Assembly: GCA_030627205.1 (NCBI GenBank)
Contig: DAOUSN010000024.1
Coordinates: 1 to 39,186, forward strand
Length of the DNA: 39,186 nt
DNA from: Methylococcaceae bacterium
Lineage (GTDB): Bacteria > Pseudomonadota > Gammaproteobacteria > Methylococcales > Methylomonadaceae
Reading direction: 5' to 3'
The notes under the pieces are model-generated. The model ran no database searches, had not been told where the DNA came from, and saw nothing but the letters and a program-made list of their open reading frames with translations. A program made the translations under genes and the position numbers. Shown piece after piece: positions 1 to 9,821 of this stretch (its first letter is position 1; the number at the start of each line of letters is the position of its first letter).

Positions 1-67
1 CAAAATTAGCTTTACTGCGAAGAATTTTTTTAATTGCCCAATCAAAGCTGATGAGTTTTCTTGCCAT
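1..67 (-). CDS. Rpn family PD-(D/E)XK nuclease/putative transposase, N-terminal fragment
   Basis: Only the first 22 codons are inside the window; the gene runs off the left edge. The start at 67 reads MARKLISFDWAIKKILRSKA, which I recognise as the very conserved N-terminus of the Rpn (recombination-promoting nuclease)/PD-(D/E)XK transposase family. These proteins are mobile, often multicopy accessory genes. The nuclease motifs lie outside the window, so activity cannot be judged. Confidence 0.7.
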   Translation of the reverse strand, partial: MARKLISFDWAIKKILRSKANF

Positions 68-250
68 CTGTTATACCTGTTTAATGCGTGAATAAATAAA
101 CAAAAGTGATGAGGACATAAGTAAAACCCCAGTGAGTAAAAAAGAGGATATTAGTCACAGTTAAACAAAGAAACAATAACCAACGACTTGAAAAATAAAA
201 ACCTAAGTATCTCATATAGCGTTAGAACTTAGCTAACTATATTTTAACCT

Positions 251-279
251 TTAAATAATTAAAGGTAAAATGCTATACT
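251..279 (+). promoter_or_regulatory. Possible sigma70-type promoter for the coiled-coil nuclease-like gene
   Basis: A TATACT -10-like hexamer lies at 274-279. A weak TTAAAT -35-like hexamer sits 17 bp upstream at 251-256. The start codon at 307 follows after a short leader with an AGGT ribosome-binding element at about 297-300. The -35 match is poor, so this rests mostly on the -10 box and its position. Confidence 0.35.
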
Positions 280-306
280 CATCAAACAAAAAATAAAGGT
301 AATACC

Positions 307-900
307 ATGACTGATAATGAACTAAAAGAACTCGTTGCAAGTATTGCAATTGCCCAAAAAGAAACTGGTAGACAGCTCAAAGAAACTGACAAGCAACTCA
401 AAGAAAGCCTAGATTTAAGTGATAAGAGGCAACAAAAAACTGATAGACAAATTAGAGAATTAGGCAAACAAATTGGTGGGTTAGGACAAAAATTTGGCAG
501 TTTTACCGAAGGACTAGCATTACCTTCCATGCAGAAAATATTACAAGGTCAATTTAAAATGGAAGTGATCAGCCCAAGTGTACGCGTTAAAAAAGGAAAC
601 GAAGAAATAGAAATTGATGTACTCGCTTATGCAAATAGCATTGTTAATGAAGTTTATATCGTTGAAGTAAAAAGCCACCTAAGAGAAGAAGGAATTATTC
701 AATTACAAAAAATGATGAAAAAATTTAGACACTTTTTCCCAGAACACCAAGATAAAAAATTATATGGTATCCTCGCCTCCGTTGATATGAGCCTTGAATT
801 AAAACAAAAGATTTTGTCACTAGGATTCTACACCGCAAATATCAAAGAAGATATTTTTTCATTAAATGTCCCTAATGATTTTAAAGCTAAAGCTTATTAA
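307..900 (+). CDS. Coiled-coil PD-(D/E)XK nuclease-like protein (DUF3782-type)
   Basis: The 197-residue protein has two parts. Residues 1-65 are a charged helical coiled coil with repeated units such as RQLKETDKQLKES. The C-terminal part resembles a PD-(D/E)XK nuclease fold: an acidic strand ending in EIDVLAYA is followed about 15 residues later by IVEVKSH, giving the D...ExK pattern. Proteins of this build are common in cyanobacteria and sulfur- or methane-oxidising bacteria and are usually annotated DUF3782. Their function is unknown; a mobile-element or defence role is possible but unproven. It stands alone between a divergent Rpn-type gene and a convergent membrane-protein gene. Confidence 0.65.
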   Translation: MTDNELKELVASIAIAQKETGRQLKETDKQLKESLDLSDKRQQKTDRQIRELGKQIGGLGQKFGSFTEGLALPSMQKILQGQFKMEVISPSVRVKKGNEEIEIDVLAYANSIVNEVYIVEVKSHLREEGIIQLQKMMKKFRHFFPEHQDKKLYGILASVDMSLELKQKILSLGFYTANIKEDIFSLNVPNDFKAKAY

Positions 901-934
901 TCAGCAACCCGTGAATCAATAAACACCTTTTTAG

Positions 935-1054
935 TTTAGCGGTTATAGTGTTAGCCAAGTGAATACTGACAAAGGGATCATTATTAATGATAATGAAAGT
1001 ATTAAATTTATCACAGCGTTAGGGCGTAAAATTATCCTATTTAGAATTAACTAA
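935..1054 (+). pseudogene. Possible 3' remnant of an unidentified gene
   Basis: A plus-strand frame of 39 codons opens after a TAG and ends at TAA (1052-1054). It lacks a start codon but reads like protein, for example TDKGIIINDNESIKFITALG. Its last 18 bases overlap the 3' end of the convergent gene at 1037. It could be the tail of a gene lost by deletion, or chance. I did not recognise the family. Confidence 0.2.
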
Positions 1055-4000
1055 TAACGCTTTTTTCTCAGGTGTGTATTTTTTCCATAAAGTTCCAGTT
1101 GCAAAACATTCCCAACCCCATTTTAGCCAATTAAGCAGTGAAACCGCTAACCACAATGACCATATCAGCATTAAAACTCTATAAACCATCAGGGGTACAC
1201 TAATAACTGTTGCTGTTGGTAATATTTCTGCACTTCGGTCTTGATACCATTTTAACGAATAAGTACTCGAATGATTACCTGCAATTTGCATATCAGGTGA
1301 ACCTAATAAACCATGTTTTACTGCCATAAATAACAAAATTATCGAAATTAAAGTTAAAAATGCCAATCCTACTTGCATTGCGTTAAAATAATGTGTTTTA
1401 AAATCATACTTTTTAGCTCTTACTCCTAGTATAATTAACCATGCGACAATAATTAAAGCTGAGATCACAGGAATTTGACTAAGACCAATAAGTAATAAAA
1501 ACCATTGCCAATGTTTTAATGGTGTCGACTGAATTTTTCCCAAACCAAAAGAAATAACTACAATAACCAATAAAAACCCCCAAAATAAAATAGCAGGACC
1601 AAAATGAGGCCCTGTTGTTAATAACACCCATCTATCCGAACCCAAATTAATTTGAATATGAGTATTAACACTATCTAAATTTAAATTAATTTTAGGAGAA
1701 ACAAGAAAATTATTTAAACCGATATTTTGTTGCCAATTAATTTGTAAATTTTGTTTTCCAGGTTTAATCGGTAAGGTTAATTTTCGCCCTTTTTGACGAA
1801 TAGGTTGACTACTATTATTAATTAATACTGATTGTAATATAGCTTTTTCAGGTAAGGTAATAGTATGTTGCGTCCCTTTAGAACTCCGTATACTTAATTC
1901 TAAAGTTGCCTCCTGTGAACGTTGACCTGGTTTTAAAATAAGCTTGCTTTTGTCTATAGTTAGAGTTCTACCACGGATAGATTCAGGGCGAATAATACCC
2001 AGACTGACTTCTTCACCTGGCCAAGGACGCCATTCAGGTAACCAGTATCCTTGCTGGTCTTGATGATGAACAACAGCAATACCTTCTGTTTGTAAATGCC
2101 AAATAGGACTAACATCAAGCTGCCAGACTTCTGTCCATTGCGAAGTATTAGCTGCTTTTAATTTAATTTTAGGTCTTTTTTCTAAAACAGACTCCCAATA
2201 AAATTCTGAGATATTAACTGACATATTAACTTGAACTTTACTATTTTTAATGCGTATTTCAGGTGTGATTACCGATTCACCCTTTAATAGAGGTAGCTCT
2301 AAAACAACGGCAGCATCACTGTTCATAAGCCGTACAACCCGTGTTTTTAGTCGCCAATCCAGACCTAGCTCTAAAGTTCGTTCTATCCGAATAAAAGATG
2401 GTAATACCCCTTGCTCAAGTGCCTGTGTTTCTGTCAAAGGTACGTTATTTTGTATTCGATTAAATTGTAATTGATTCTCAGTAATACCATGTTCATGCAA
2501 ACCTTCTATCTTCCAACCTTCAGTGGTTAAACTAACATAATGAGGTTTTAAAGGTAACGGTAAGGTAAACTTAGAATGGATAGGAACACGACCTGAAAGT
2601 TCAACCTGGTGTATACCTTGGGTGAGATTCAACCATAAAGAACCATTCTTATCACGTAACATGGCTGTAGCTATTTTACCATTCACTTTTACTTGATTAG
2701 GAAACCATTGCTTATAGTCAGCAGGTAATGGAATAGCAACTACTTGTGAAGCATGAACTTCTAATTTAATCACTATTTTTTCATGGTTTATTGCAAGGTT
2801 CATAGTTGCAATTTCAGCGCAATCAGGGACACATTCATCCGCCTCCATTAAACGTTCTTTTAGTTCATCTAAAAAGGTTTGTGATGGATAATTAAATTGA
2901 TCGCTGGCCATCGCCTCGTTATCAGGAAAAGCTGTAAATGTTAATAAACTTACACAGAGTATTAATGGTGTTGTTAACTTAAATTTGAAATTAAACTTTT
3001 TTGTCAGTCCAAACATTAATAAACTTAAAATAACCACAATAAATGCACGAATAAAATTAAAAACTAAATTCATTGCTGGAGTTAATAACCAAAGATTTAT
3101 TTGTTGTTTACTATCAACAGAACCATTCCAAGATAACTTAATTTTATTCCATTGCCATTGTGGCGCACCTAAACCTGTTTGCACAATGGCATTAGGGTCT
3201 ATTTGATTATAATTAACGGATTTCTTTCCATAACTATAATTATTTTGATGACTGATTGAATCCTGAAAAGATATTTCTTTTTTAGACCTAGGTGTCAATA
3301 TTTTTTGTTCTGTTATTAGTTCAGGTACAACTAAATTTTCATTTATTTCATTTATTTCATTTATTTCATTTATTTCATTTATTTCATTTATTTCATTTAT
3401 TTCATTTATTTCATTTATTTCATTATCAAGGTCTACTCCTCTAGTTTGTACCATCTGACGCTTAGTTGCCTGATCTGTTTCTATAGCAAACATATCACTA
3501 ATACTTCTACTGTCGACTCTAGTAATTTGTTTCCACGGTTTTTCTAGTTGAGGATAAATTCCTTTCCTAATTTGATCTACTAAAAAAGGAATAGTGATAA
3601 TAACTAAGGCTAACCAACAAGCATTACGATACATGCGAATAGATGATAAAAAGAAACCTGCGGGCAAAACTTTAATCAATGCAATTGCTGCAATAATATT
3701 TAACCATATAAATTGTGGTGCATCCGTTTCATGCCAAATCAAAACTAATGTGAATAAGGCAAACGCCCCCCATTTTAAATTCCATAGGCGGCTAATAGCA
3801 AGGGAAGCAATTAACACTAAAAATAAGTCTAATAATGTCCAACGTGAAATCCAACTATCAGGTACATTATCTACCCCAGATGCGGCAAATAAACGCCAAC
3901 CAGGTGGTAAATTTAATTCTGTGCTCACATGATAAAATTTTTGTTGCCAACCCACAGCACTAATATGATTAATATCACCTGTAAACCGACTATCTGCTTT

Positions 4001-5260
4001 TAAGGTTAAAACCCCCTTTCTAACTTCAACACCTTGTTGTTTAGAGCCTTTTAACTGGGTGATTAATTGATTCTCACCATTTAATTTTACTTGTCCTAAT
4101 TGAGTTTCAGCCAATGCATCTAACCGCCAACCATTAGTCATTTTTCCATTAATTTTGTCTTGAATAGTATAACCTTTACCATCAAAATCTAACCACAACT
4201 CACGTCTTAATTGTAATTTATTAGGTTCAGGTTCTGGGTCACCACGTTGAATGACTTTAAACCCCATAACATCACCTTGATTGACCTGATAGGCAGGTAA
4301 TTTTTTCCAAGAAGAAGGTAGATTTGTTTGACTTGGGTCAACAGGAAATAAATTTTGTATCTCCACAACACGTTGATAAGGTTGAGCATTAAACACCCAG
4401 ACTTCACTACTTGGCCAATTATTATCTTTAATTTCTAACGCTAATTCATTTAAAGGTTTAGGATGACGTGCCTGTAATTCAATATGCCAACGACCGGGTC
4501 GAACTTGTACGGATAAGTTACCATCAGGCTCAATTCTAGCAGGAAGCCGACTTTGTAAACGAATAGGAATAAACTCTTTCAATAACGCATAGGGGAGTTT
4601 AATTTCTCGCTGTAAACCTGAGACCTCTAATTCTATATATGTAATTAATTGTAACGGGACATCATCATTAACTTGTCTGAAAACCTGTATATCCAATTTA
4701 TTTTGAATATTTTTCGGTTTTTTCTCTCCCCGGTCACTTTCTTTTAACCAAACTGAGTTTTGTTTAATCGCAGGGTAAGCAATATTTTTACCATTAATCG
4801 TTAAACTAATTAAACCGCTATCAGCAGGAATACTTAAATTTTCAGGAATGGCATCCCATAATAACTCACCTTTTAAGGTGTAAATTCCTATTGGAAGTTT
4901 AATAATAGGTTTACCATGACGTTTCATCACTAACATGGCTTTATCATTAGCGGTAACATTGACAGGCCAATGTTTTTCATTCCCAGGTAAGGTTATCCAA
5001 CTTTCTTTATAAACTTGCCAACGGCTGGAAAATGAACCCTGTTGTGAACTTAAATTTAACGCTAATTCAGTTGGCCAAGCACAGCGTTTTTCTTCATAAC
5101 TTTCATTTAAAAAAGGGCAGTTATAATCTATTTCATCTAAAAGAACCCATTCTATCCAAGGTTTTAGTGGGTCTGGTACTTTATCAACAGTTAGCAAGGT
5201 AGCTTGAGCTAGTTGTGAAAAGAATATCATTAATAAAAACAAGCTATTAATCGGTTTCAT
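1037..5260 (-). CDS. Large multi-pass membrane protein with two related-looking periplasmic halves
   Basis: I do not recognise this 1407-residue protein. A signal peptide covers about residues 1-20. A beta-rich extracytoplasmic region follows to about 470, then a cluster of hydrophobic segments (about 470-560). A low-complexity linker of repeated Asn-Glu-Ile lies at about 612-640. More hydrophobic segments (about 727-785) end in a signal-peptide-like stretch. A second beta-rich region spans about 790-1215, and at least four C-terminal membrane segments lie at about 1218-1238, 1248-1280, 1292-1320 and 1353-1383. Both beta regions begin with a short two-Cys motif (NCPFLNESYEEKRCAWP and ECVPDCAEIA), suggesting an ancient duplication. 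It is monocistronic, its start being 170 nt downstream of the tRNA-Pro gene on the same strand. A surface or envelope role is inferred from topology only. Confidence 0.8.
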   Translation of the reverse strand: MKPINSLFLLMIFFSQLAQATLLTVDKVPDPLKPWIEWVLLDEIDYNCPFLNESYEEKRCAWPTELALNLSSQQGSFSSRWQVYKESWITLPGNEKHWPVNVTANDKAMLVMKRHGKPIIKLPIGIYTLKGELLWDAIPENLSIPADSGLISLTINGKNIAYPAIKQNSVWLKESDRGEKKPKNIQNKLDIQVFRQVNDDVPLQLITYIELEVSGLQREIKLPYALLKEFIPIRLQSRLPARIEPDGNLSVQVRPGRWHIELQARHPKPLNELALEIKDNNWPSSEVWVFNAQPYQRVVEIQNLFPVDPSQTNLPSSWKKLPAYQVNQGDVMGFKVIQRGDPEPEPNKLQLRRELWLDFDGKGYTIQDKINGKMTNGWRLDALAETQLGQVKLNGENQLITQLKGSKQQGVEVRKGVLTLKADSRFTGDINHISAVGWQQKFYHVSTELNLPPGWRLFAASGVDNVPDSWISRWTLLDLFLVLIASLAISRLWNLKWGAFALFTLVLIWHETDAPQFIWLNIIAAIALIKVLPAGFFLSSIRMYRNACWLALVIITIPFLVDQIRKGIYPQLEKPWKQITRVDSRSISDMFAIETDQATKRQMVQTRGVDLDNEINEINEINEINEINEINEINEINEINENLVVPELITEQKILTPRSKKEISFQDSISHQNNYSYGKKSVNYNQIDPNAIVQTGLGAPQWQWNKIKLSWNGSVDSKQQINLWLLTPAMNLVFNFIRAFIVVILSLLMFGLTKKFNFKFKLTTPLILCVSLLTFTAFPDNEAMASDQFNYPSQTFLDELKERLMEADECVPDCAEIATMNLAINHEKIVIKLEVHASQVVAIPLPADYKQWFPNQVKVNGKIATAMLRDKNGSLWLNLTQGIHQVELSGRVPIHSKFTLPLPLKPHYVSLTTEGWKIEGLHEHGITENQLQFNRIQNNVPLTETQALEQGVLPSFIRIERTLELGLDWRLKTRVVRLMNSDAAVVLELPLLKGESVITPEIRIKNSKVQVNMSVNISEFYWESVLEKRPKIKLKAANTSQWTEVWQLDVSPIWHLQTEGIAVVHHQDQQGYWLPEWRPWPGEEVSLGIIRPESIRGRTLTIDKSKLILKPGQRSQEATLELSIRSSKGTQHTITLPEKAILQSVLINNSSQPIRQKGRKLTLPIKPGKQNLQINWQQNIGLNNFLVSPKINLNLDSVNTHIQINLGSDRWVLLTTGPHFGPAILFWGFLLVIVVISFGLGKIQSTPLKHWQWFLLLIGLSQIPVISALIIVAWLIILGVRAKKYDFKTHYFNAMQVGLAFLTLISIILLFMAVKHGLLGSPDMQIAGNHSSTYSLKWYQDRSAEILPTATVISVPLMVYRVLMLIWSLWLAVSLLNWLKWGWECFATGTLWKKYTPEKKALLVNSK
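3341..3421 (-). repeat. Perfect 9-bp tandem repeat, nine copies, in frame
   Basis: The plus-strand unit ATTTATTTC is repeated nine times without a mismatch. On the coding strand each unit adds three residues (Asn-Glu-Ile register). Because the unit is a multiple of three, gain or loss of copies changes linker length without breaking the frame. It sits between the two membrane-segment clusters of the 1407-residue protein. Confidence 0.95.
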
Positions 5261-5429
5261 AACTAATTCCTGATGATAAAGATAAGCTGATTTTTTAAAT
5301 TTACCCTTAATTTAAAGAACAGTTTGGTTGTTGATTACTATATTTTATATTAATTATTCTAAAAATATCCAAGGTAACGGCTATTATTTAATAATAAAAG
5401 AAAATGTATTGTATTATAATGAATTCAAC

Positions 5430-5506
<77 letters not shown>

Positions 5507-5589
5507 ACAATTGAATAACTCAGATAAGCTAAATTTTAGCTTTAAGAAAGGAGTGGCAAATTATACGTGATTCGCGCTTTAATTTATAG

Positions 5590-5943
5590 TTATTTTAAGA
5601 GATGTAATACGTCTTCAAGCTCAATAATCATCTGATGGATAAGTTGATGACTCTGATTTGAGTCATCTTTGTTATCATCACTCTCTAGATGTGCTCTTGC
5701 GCCACCAATGGTGAAACCTTTTTCATATAATAATGCCCGAATTTGACGAATAATCAAAATATCTCCTCGTTGATAAGAACGGCGATTACCTCGCCGTTTA
5801 ACGGGATCTATCTGATTAAACTCTTGCTCCCAATAACGAAGTACATGGGGTTTTACCCCACATAAATCACTGACCTCACCAATAGTAAAATATTTTTTTG
5901 CAGGGAGCGCAGGTAATTCGTTGTTATTACTGGGTTCCAGCAT
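5590..5943 (-). CDS. MerR-family transcriptional regulator downstream of ihfA
   Basis: The 117-residue protein has a MerR winged-helix DNA-binding domain at about residues 18-90 ([21 protein letters not shown], then the [13 protein letters not shown] wing). A short helical C-terminus follows. There are no effector-binding cysteines of the metal-sensing type, so this is the small housekeeping MerR protein that follows ihfA in Pseudomonas and relatives. Its start overlaps the 3' end of ihfA by 17 nt, implying translational coupling. The target genes are unknown. Confidence 0.9.
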   Translation of the reverse strand: MLEPSNNNELPALPAKKYFTIGEVSDLCGVKPHVLRYWEQEFNQIDPVKRRGNRRSYQRGDILIIRQIRALLYEKGFTIGGARAHLESDDNKDDSNQSHQLIHQMIIELEDVLHLLK

Positions 5944-6223
5944 AGGCTTCTACTCTTGCTCTTAATTTTTGACCTGAGCGAAAAGTCACTACCCGTCTTG
6001 CAGTAATGGATACTTCCTCCCCTGTTTTAGGATTTCGACCTGGACGCGCACTTTTATCACGCAGTTCAAATTTACCAAAACCCGATAACTTTACTTCATT
6101 ACCACTGTCAAGAGAACTTTTAATTTCTTCAAAAAATAATTCGACCATTTCTTTTGCTTCACGTTTATTTAACCCTAATTCATCAAATAATTTTTCAGAA
6201 AAGTCAGCTTTTGTTAATGCCAT
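5927..6223 (-). CDS. ihfA: Integration host factor subunit alpha
   Basis: The protein has 98 residues, the usual length. It has the HU/IHF fold: helical dimerisation half ([34 protein letters not shown]), then the beta arm signature [22 protein letters not shown] and the [17 protein letters not shown] tail. With IhfB it makes the DNA-bending heterodimer used in recombination, replication and transcription. The start codon lies 5 nt downstream of the pheT stop and is preceded by a GAGAG-type ribosome-binding element. The pheT-ihfA-merR order is conserved in Gammaproteobacteria. Confidence 0.97.
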   Translation of the reverse strand: MALTKADFSEKLFDELGLNKREAKEMVELFFEEIKSSLDSGNEVKLSGFGKFELRDKSARPGRNPKTGEEVSITARRVVTFRSGQKLRARVEAYAGTQ

Positions 6224-6228
6224 TTTAA

Positions 6229-8610
6229 TTAATCTCTCAGTTTTGCACCGATTTTCTCGGTTAATGTCGTTAATACAGTGCTAAATATAGCATCTATTTC
6301 AAACTCTGCTAGAGTTTGTGCATAATCCTGTAATTGCAAGCTTAAAGCCACACTTTTATAGCCTGTTTCTACCCCTTGTCCACGATAAATATCAAATAAA
6401 TGAATTTCCTTTATCGCTGTTTGTTGACATTGCTCAATACACTGCGTAATTTGCTTCGCCGTTATTTTTTCCTCAACTAATATCGCCATATCACGACGCA
6501 CAGAAGGAAATTTTGATAACGACGTAAAGCTTGGAATCGTTTTATGGAGTATTTTTTCAAGCTCAAGTTCAAATAAAAATACTTGGGTTTCAAAGCCTAA
6601 TTTTTTTTCTAAGGTAGGATGCAACATCCCCATCCAGCCGATAAATTCACCCTGTTCATTATTAAGCTTGGCACTTTGTCCCGGATGTAAGGCGCTATGC
6701 TGTTCAGAAGCAAATTCAATGCCTACGTTTGATAATGAAAACAAGGCTTCTAAATCGGCTTTAACATCAAAAAAATCCACTTTACGGACTTTTTCACCCC
6801 ATTGCTCGGCTTGTACCGACCCTAAGTCTAAACCAGATAACCGTTTAGTTTGGTTGGTTTTACCTTCTATTTCAACAAAGGATAGACCTGTTTCAAATAA
6901 ACGGACTCGATTTTGTTGACGATGGGTATTATACAATGCCGCCCGTAATAATCCGCCCCATAAAGTACTCCTCATCACCGATAATTCAGATGAAATCGGA
7001 TTTTTAAGTTTAATTATTTTATCATTAGGGGCAATGAGTTGCTGAATCTCTTCATCCACAAAGCTATAGGTAATCGCTTCTTGATAGCCTTTTGCCACTA
7101 ATAAATCTTGAATCTGATCTAAAGGTAATAATGCTTCAGGAGCTTTTCCTAATTCAGAGCGCATTAATAAGCTACTTTGGGGTAAATTATTATAACCGTA
7201 AATTCGAGCAATTTCTTCAATTAAATCCGCCTCAATGGCAATATCAAACCGCGCGCCTGTGGGCGTAACGTCCCAATTATCCGCTTGCTCCTCAACTCGC
7301 ATTCCTAATCGTTCAAATAAATTGACCACTTCATTATCAGCCATTTCAATGCCGAGAATTTTTTTAATCCGTTGCTTTCTTAAGATGACCGCAGGACGTG
7401 TAGGTAAATTTTTAAGACTAACGACTTCATTGATAATGCCGACGCGACCGCCTGCAATAGCAACAATTAATTCAGTCGCCCGTTCAATCGCTCGTCGTTG
7501 TAAAAAAGGATCAACGCCGCGTTCAAAACGATGCGATGAATCGGTATGTAAGCCAAATTTCCGTGCTTTCCCTGCAATAGCTATTGGGGTAAAAAACGCA
7601 CATTCTAAAAAAACATTTTCAGTTTTATCATCAACAGCAGTGTCACGCCCTCCCATAATTCCAGCTAAGGCAACCGCTTGTTTTTCATCAGCGATCACTA
7701 ATGAATCTATTTCTAAATTAATAGTTTGATCGTTTAATAAAGCTAACGTTTCTTTTTCATCCGCATAACGAACGGTAATTTCACCCGTTAATTTAGTGGC
7801 ATCAAACACATGCAACGGTTGACCTAATTCTAATAATACATAATTAGTGACATCCACCAATACACTTAAACTGCGTAAACCTGAACGACGTAAACGCTCC
7901 TGCATCCATAAGGGTGTTTTGGCTTTAGGATTTACACCCTTAATTAAACGCCCTAAATACCGTGGACAAGCCTCTTCAGCTTTAACGTCTACTTTAATAT
8001 CTAAGGTTTCTTGATGTTCAACGGCTGTTATTTCAAAGTCAATAGGCTGAAAATCCATTTTATTTAATACTGCTATTTCACGTGCAACGCCTTCAATACT
8101 TAAACAATCGGCTCTATTTGGGGTCAAGTCTAATTCAATAATATTATCATCTAATGATAAATAATCTCGAACATTCATACCGATAGGTGCATCATCCGCT
8201 AATTCCATTAAACCCTCAGCACTATCAGCTAAACCTAATTCTTTGTCAGAACATAACATTCCAAAGGATAATACTCCTCGTAATTTAGATTTTTTAATCT
8301 TAAAATTTTCAGGTAATACCGCACCGATTAAGGCTGTAGGAATTTTTAAACCCACACGAACATTATTTGCCCCACAAACAATTTGTAAGGGATCATCATC
8401 GCCAACGTTCATCATACAGATATTTAATTTATCCGCATTAGGGTGTTTTTCAATGGTTAAAATTTCACCGACCACGATTTTAGAAAATTCAGCCGCCGCT
8501 GGGGTTACAGAGTCAACTTCCAACCCTGCCATTGTTAATTGTTCAACTAATTCTTCGGTAGAGATAGGAGGATCAACCCACTCTCTTAGCCATGCTTCAC
8601 TTATTTGCAT
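6229..8610 (-). CDS. pheT: Phenylalanyl-tRNA synthetase beta subunit
   Basis: The 793-residue protein matches the bacterial PheT family length. The order of domains is: B1 and an EMAP-like tRNA-binding OB fold (about 1-150, with [18 protein letters not shown]), the B3/4 editing region (about 200-390, including [19 protein letters not shown]), the B5 domain (about 400-475), the core catalytic-like domain (about 490-680), and the C-terminal FDX-ACB anticodon-binding domain ([12 protein letters not shown] onward). It forms the alpha2-beta2 enzyme that charges tRNA-Phe and edits Tyr-tRNA-Phe. pheS is not adjacent but about 2.9 kb upstream, beyond an accessory island, so pheT may need its own promoter or readthrough from the island. 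Confidence 0.97.
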   Translation of the reverse strand: MQISEAWLREWVDPPISTEELVEQLTMAGLEVDSVTPAAAEFSKIVVGEILTIEKHPNADKLNICMMNVGDDDPLQIVCGANNVRVGLKIPTALIGAVLPENFKIKKSKLRGVLSFGMLCSDKELGLADSAEGLMELADDAPIGMNVRDYLSLDDNIIELDLTPNRADCLSIEGVAREIAVLNKMDFQPIDFEITAVEHQETLDIKVDVKAEEACPRYLGRLIKGVNPKAKTPLWMQERLRRSGLRSLSVLVDVTNYVLLELGQPLHVFDATKLTGEITVRYADEKETLALLNDQTINLEIDSLVIADEKQAVALAGIMGGRDTAVDDKTENVFLECAFFTPIAIAGKARKFGLHTDSSHRFERGVDPFLQRRAIERATELIVAIAGGRVGIINEVVSLKNLPTRPAVILRKQRIKKILGIEMADNEVVNLFERLGMRVEEQADNWDVTPTGARFDIAIEADLIEEIARIYGYNNLPQSSLLMRSELGKAPEALLPLDQIQDLLVAKGYQEAITYSFVDEEIQQLIAPNDKIIKLKNPISSELSVMRSTLWGGLLRAALYNTHRQQNRVRLFETGLSFVEIEGKTNQTKRLSGLDLGSVQAEQWGEKVRKVDFFDVKADLEALFSLSNVGIEFASEQHSALHPGQSAKLNNEQGEFIGWMGMLHPTLEKKLGFETQVFLFELELEKILHKTIPSFTSLSKFPSVRRDMAILVEEKITAKQITQCIEQCQQTAIKEIHLFDIYRGQGVETGYKSVALSLQLQDYAQTLAEFEIDAIFSTVLTTLTEKIGAKLRD

Positions 8611-8681
8611 AATTTAACTTTTAAAAGATATTTTGGGGAGTTTTATTTGAAACGTTTGTTTAAAATATAACGTATTATTTT

Positions 8682-8762
8682 TTAGAAAAATACCGTACAT
8701 CTGGCTAATTTTCCATCGGTCAGCCATTCTATCCAGCCACAAGTATCTACAACAACTTTCAT
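8682..8762 (-). pseudogene. Truncated PIN-domain toxin (VapC-type)
   Basis: An ATG overlapping the stop of the AbrB-like antitoxin (ATGA overlap) opens a frame reading MKVVVDTCGWIEWLTDGKLA, a typical PIN-domain N-terminus with the first catalytic Asp. The frame ends after 26 codons, against roughly 130 in an intact toxin, and runs straight into the region upstream of pheT. The other three acidic catalytic residues are absent. The rest was apparently deleted. Confidence 0.7.
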
Positions 8763-8968
8763 ATTCTTTCGCTATTATCACGAATATTATTAACGTTCGC
8801 GCCTTTCAAAACACCATGAAATGAATTTATAGAGGGTTGAGGTACAAATGTAATTAAATCATCTATAAGTTCAATCCTAAATTTTTGCCCTGTTTTGAAA
8901 TGTAAGCTATCACAAATTTCTTTAGGTATATCAAGTTGATATTGTTCTGTTAAGGTTACTTCTAACAT
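8759..8968 (-). CDS. AbrB/SpoVT-like antitoxin (VapB-type)
   Basis: A 69-residue swapped-hairpin AbrB protein: VTLTEQYQLDIPKEICDSL followed by GQKFRIELIDDLITFVPQ. An upstream ATG at 8983 would add five residues, but the ATG at 8968 has a GGAG ribosome-binding site at a good distance, so I prefer it. In an intact module it would bind and repress the vapBC promoter and neutralise a PIN RNase. Here the partner immediately downstream is only a 26-codon fragment, so this is an orphan antitoxin. Confidence 0.75.
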   Translation of the reverse strand: MLEVTLTEQYQLDIPKEICDSLHFKTGQKFRIELIDDLITFVPQPSINSFHGVLKGANVNNIRDNSERI

Positions 8969-9000
8969 TGTTTTTATCTCCAAATAACAACAAGAAAGAT

Positions 9001-9726
9001 TTAAATTTTTGAGCAGCTCTTTCCAATAACATAGCCACTTATAGAATCATCTGAAATTGATACTTGAACTTGGGTTTTACCATTTCTCTTTTCACCTTTT
9101 ATATGAATTAATAAAATATCTATATATTTTGCAGAACTCTTTTGATGAATTTCATGTAATAACTCAACTCTTTTACATATATAGTCCTCATTGTCTTCTT
9201 TACTTTCTTTATCTGACGGAAGAGATGTAAAAATCAGAACTTTATATTCGCTAGCAACTAGTAATAATTTAACAAAATCTTCAACAGCATTTCTCATTAC
9301 ACTAACCGAAGAATTTGCACTCTTTCCTCCAAGTTCAGATTCAACCGCTAATAATGGCTCATAATCTACCTTTTCACGCTCCATTGTTTCTTCATTAATA
9401 AATTCTAAAGGGCGATAATTAGTAACCATAATGTCAAGAAGATATTCACCAGAAGTTTCTGATGACAACACTTCTCCATTAGGAATGTGACACTTAAAAA
9501 AGTAGCAATTAAAAAAACGCTTAATTGTTCGTGTAATTAATTTTGTTTCATTCGGCTTATGCGTTAATAAGCAACACTTAAAATTACTATAAAGATCTTC
9601 GTAATCCTCTTGCACCTCCGATTGACGATTAAACTGCCTTTTCTCTTGAAGCTTATCAATAATATCATTCAATGTTGCATTATCAGAAAGGTTATCTAAA
9701 ATACTCTTAGCTGTATCTTAGTCCAT
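9001..9726 (-). pseudogene. Unidentified accessory protein with a stop at codon 3
   Basis: The open frame from TTG (9672) to 9001 gives 223 residues that I cannot assign. A core with YLLDIMV and LLAVESELGG could be a D...ExE variant of the PD-(D/E)XK pattern. The frame is open further upstream: ATG at 9726 with a GAG element, GAC, then TAA at 9718-9720, then DTAKSILDNLSDNATLNDII in the same frame. That stretch resembles the start of small antitoxin-like proteins, so the native start was probably 9726 and a nonsense codon now interrupts it. Translation could still restart at TTG 9672. It could be a live gene with a shortened N-terminus. Confidence 0.5.
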
Positions 9727-9821
9727 ATATTACTCTCACAATTAATAGTTTCCACGCTCTGTATGGGAACTATATTAACCATTAACCCAATTCATTATAT
9801 TTCTCAACTAATTTTTTAATA

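Noticed and set aside
3341-3421. CRISPR-like regular repeat
   Set aside because: The units are 9 bp, contiguous and without spacers; they are a coding minisatellite. No CRISPR array was seen anywhere in the window.
6006-6284. Antisense open frames over ihfA, pheT, pilQ and others
   Set aside because: They are shadows of well-supported genes, with no ribosome-binding sites or recognisable domains.
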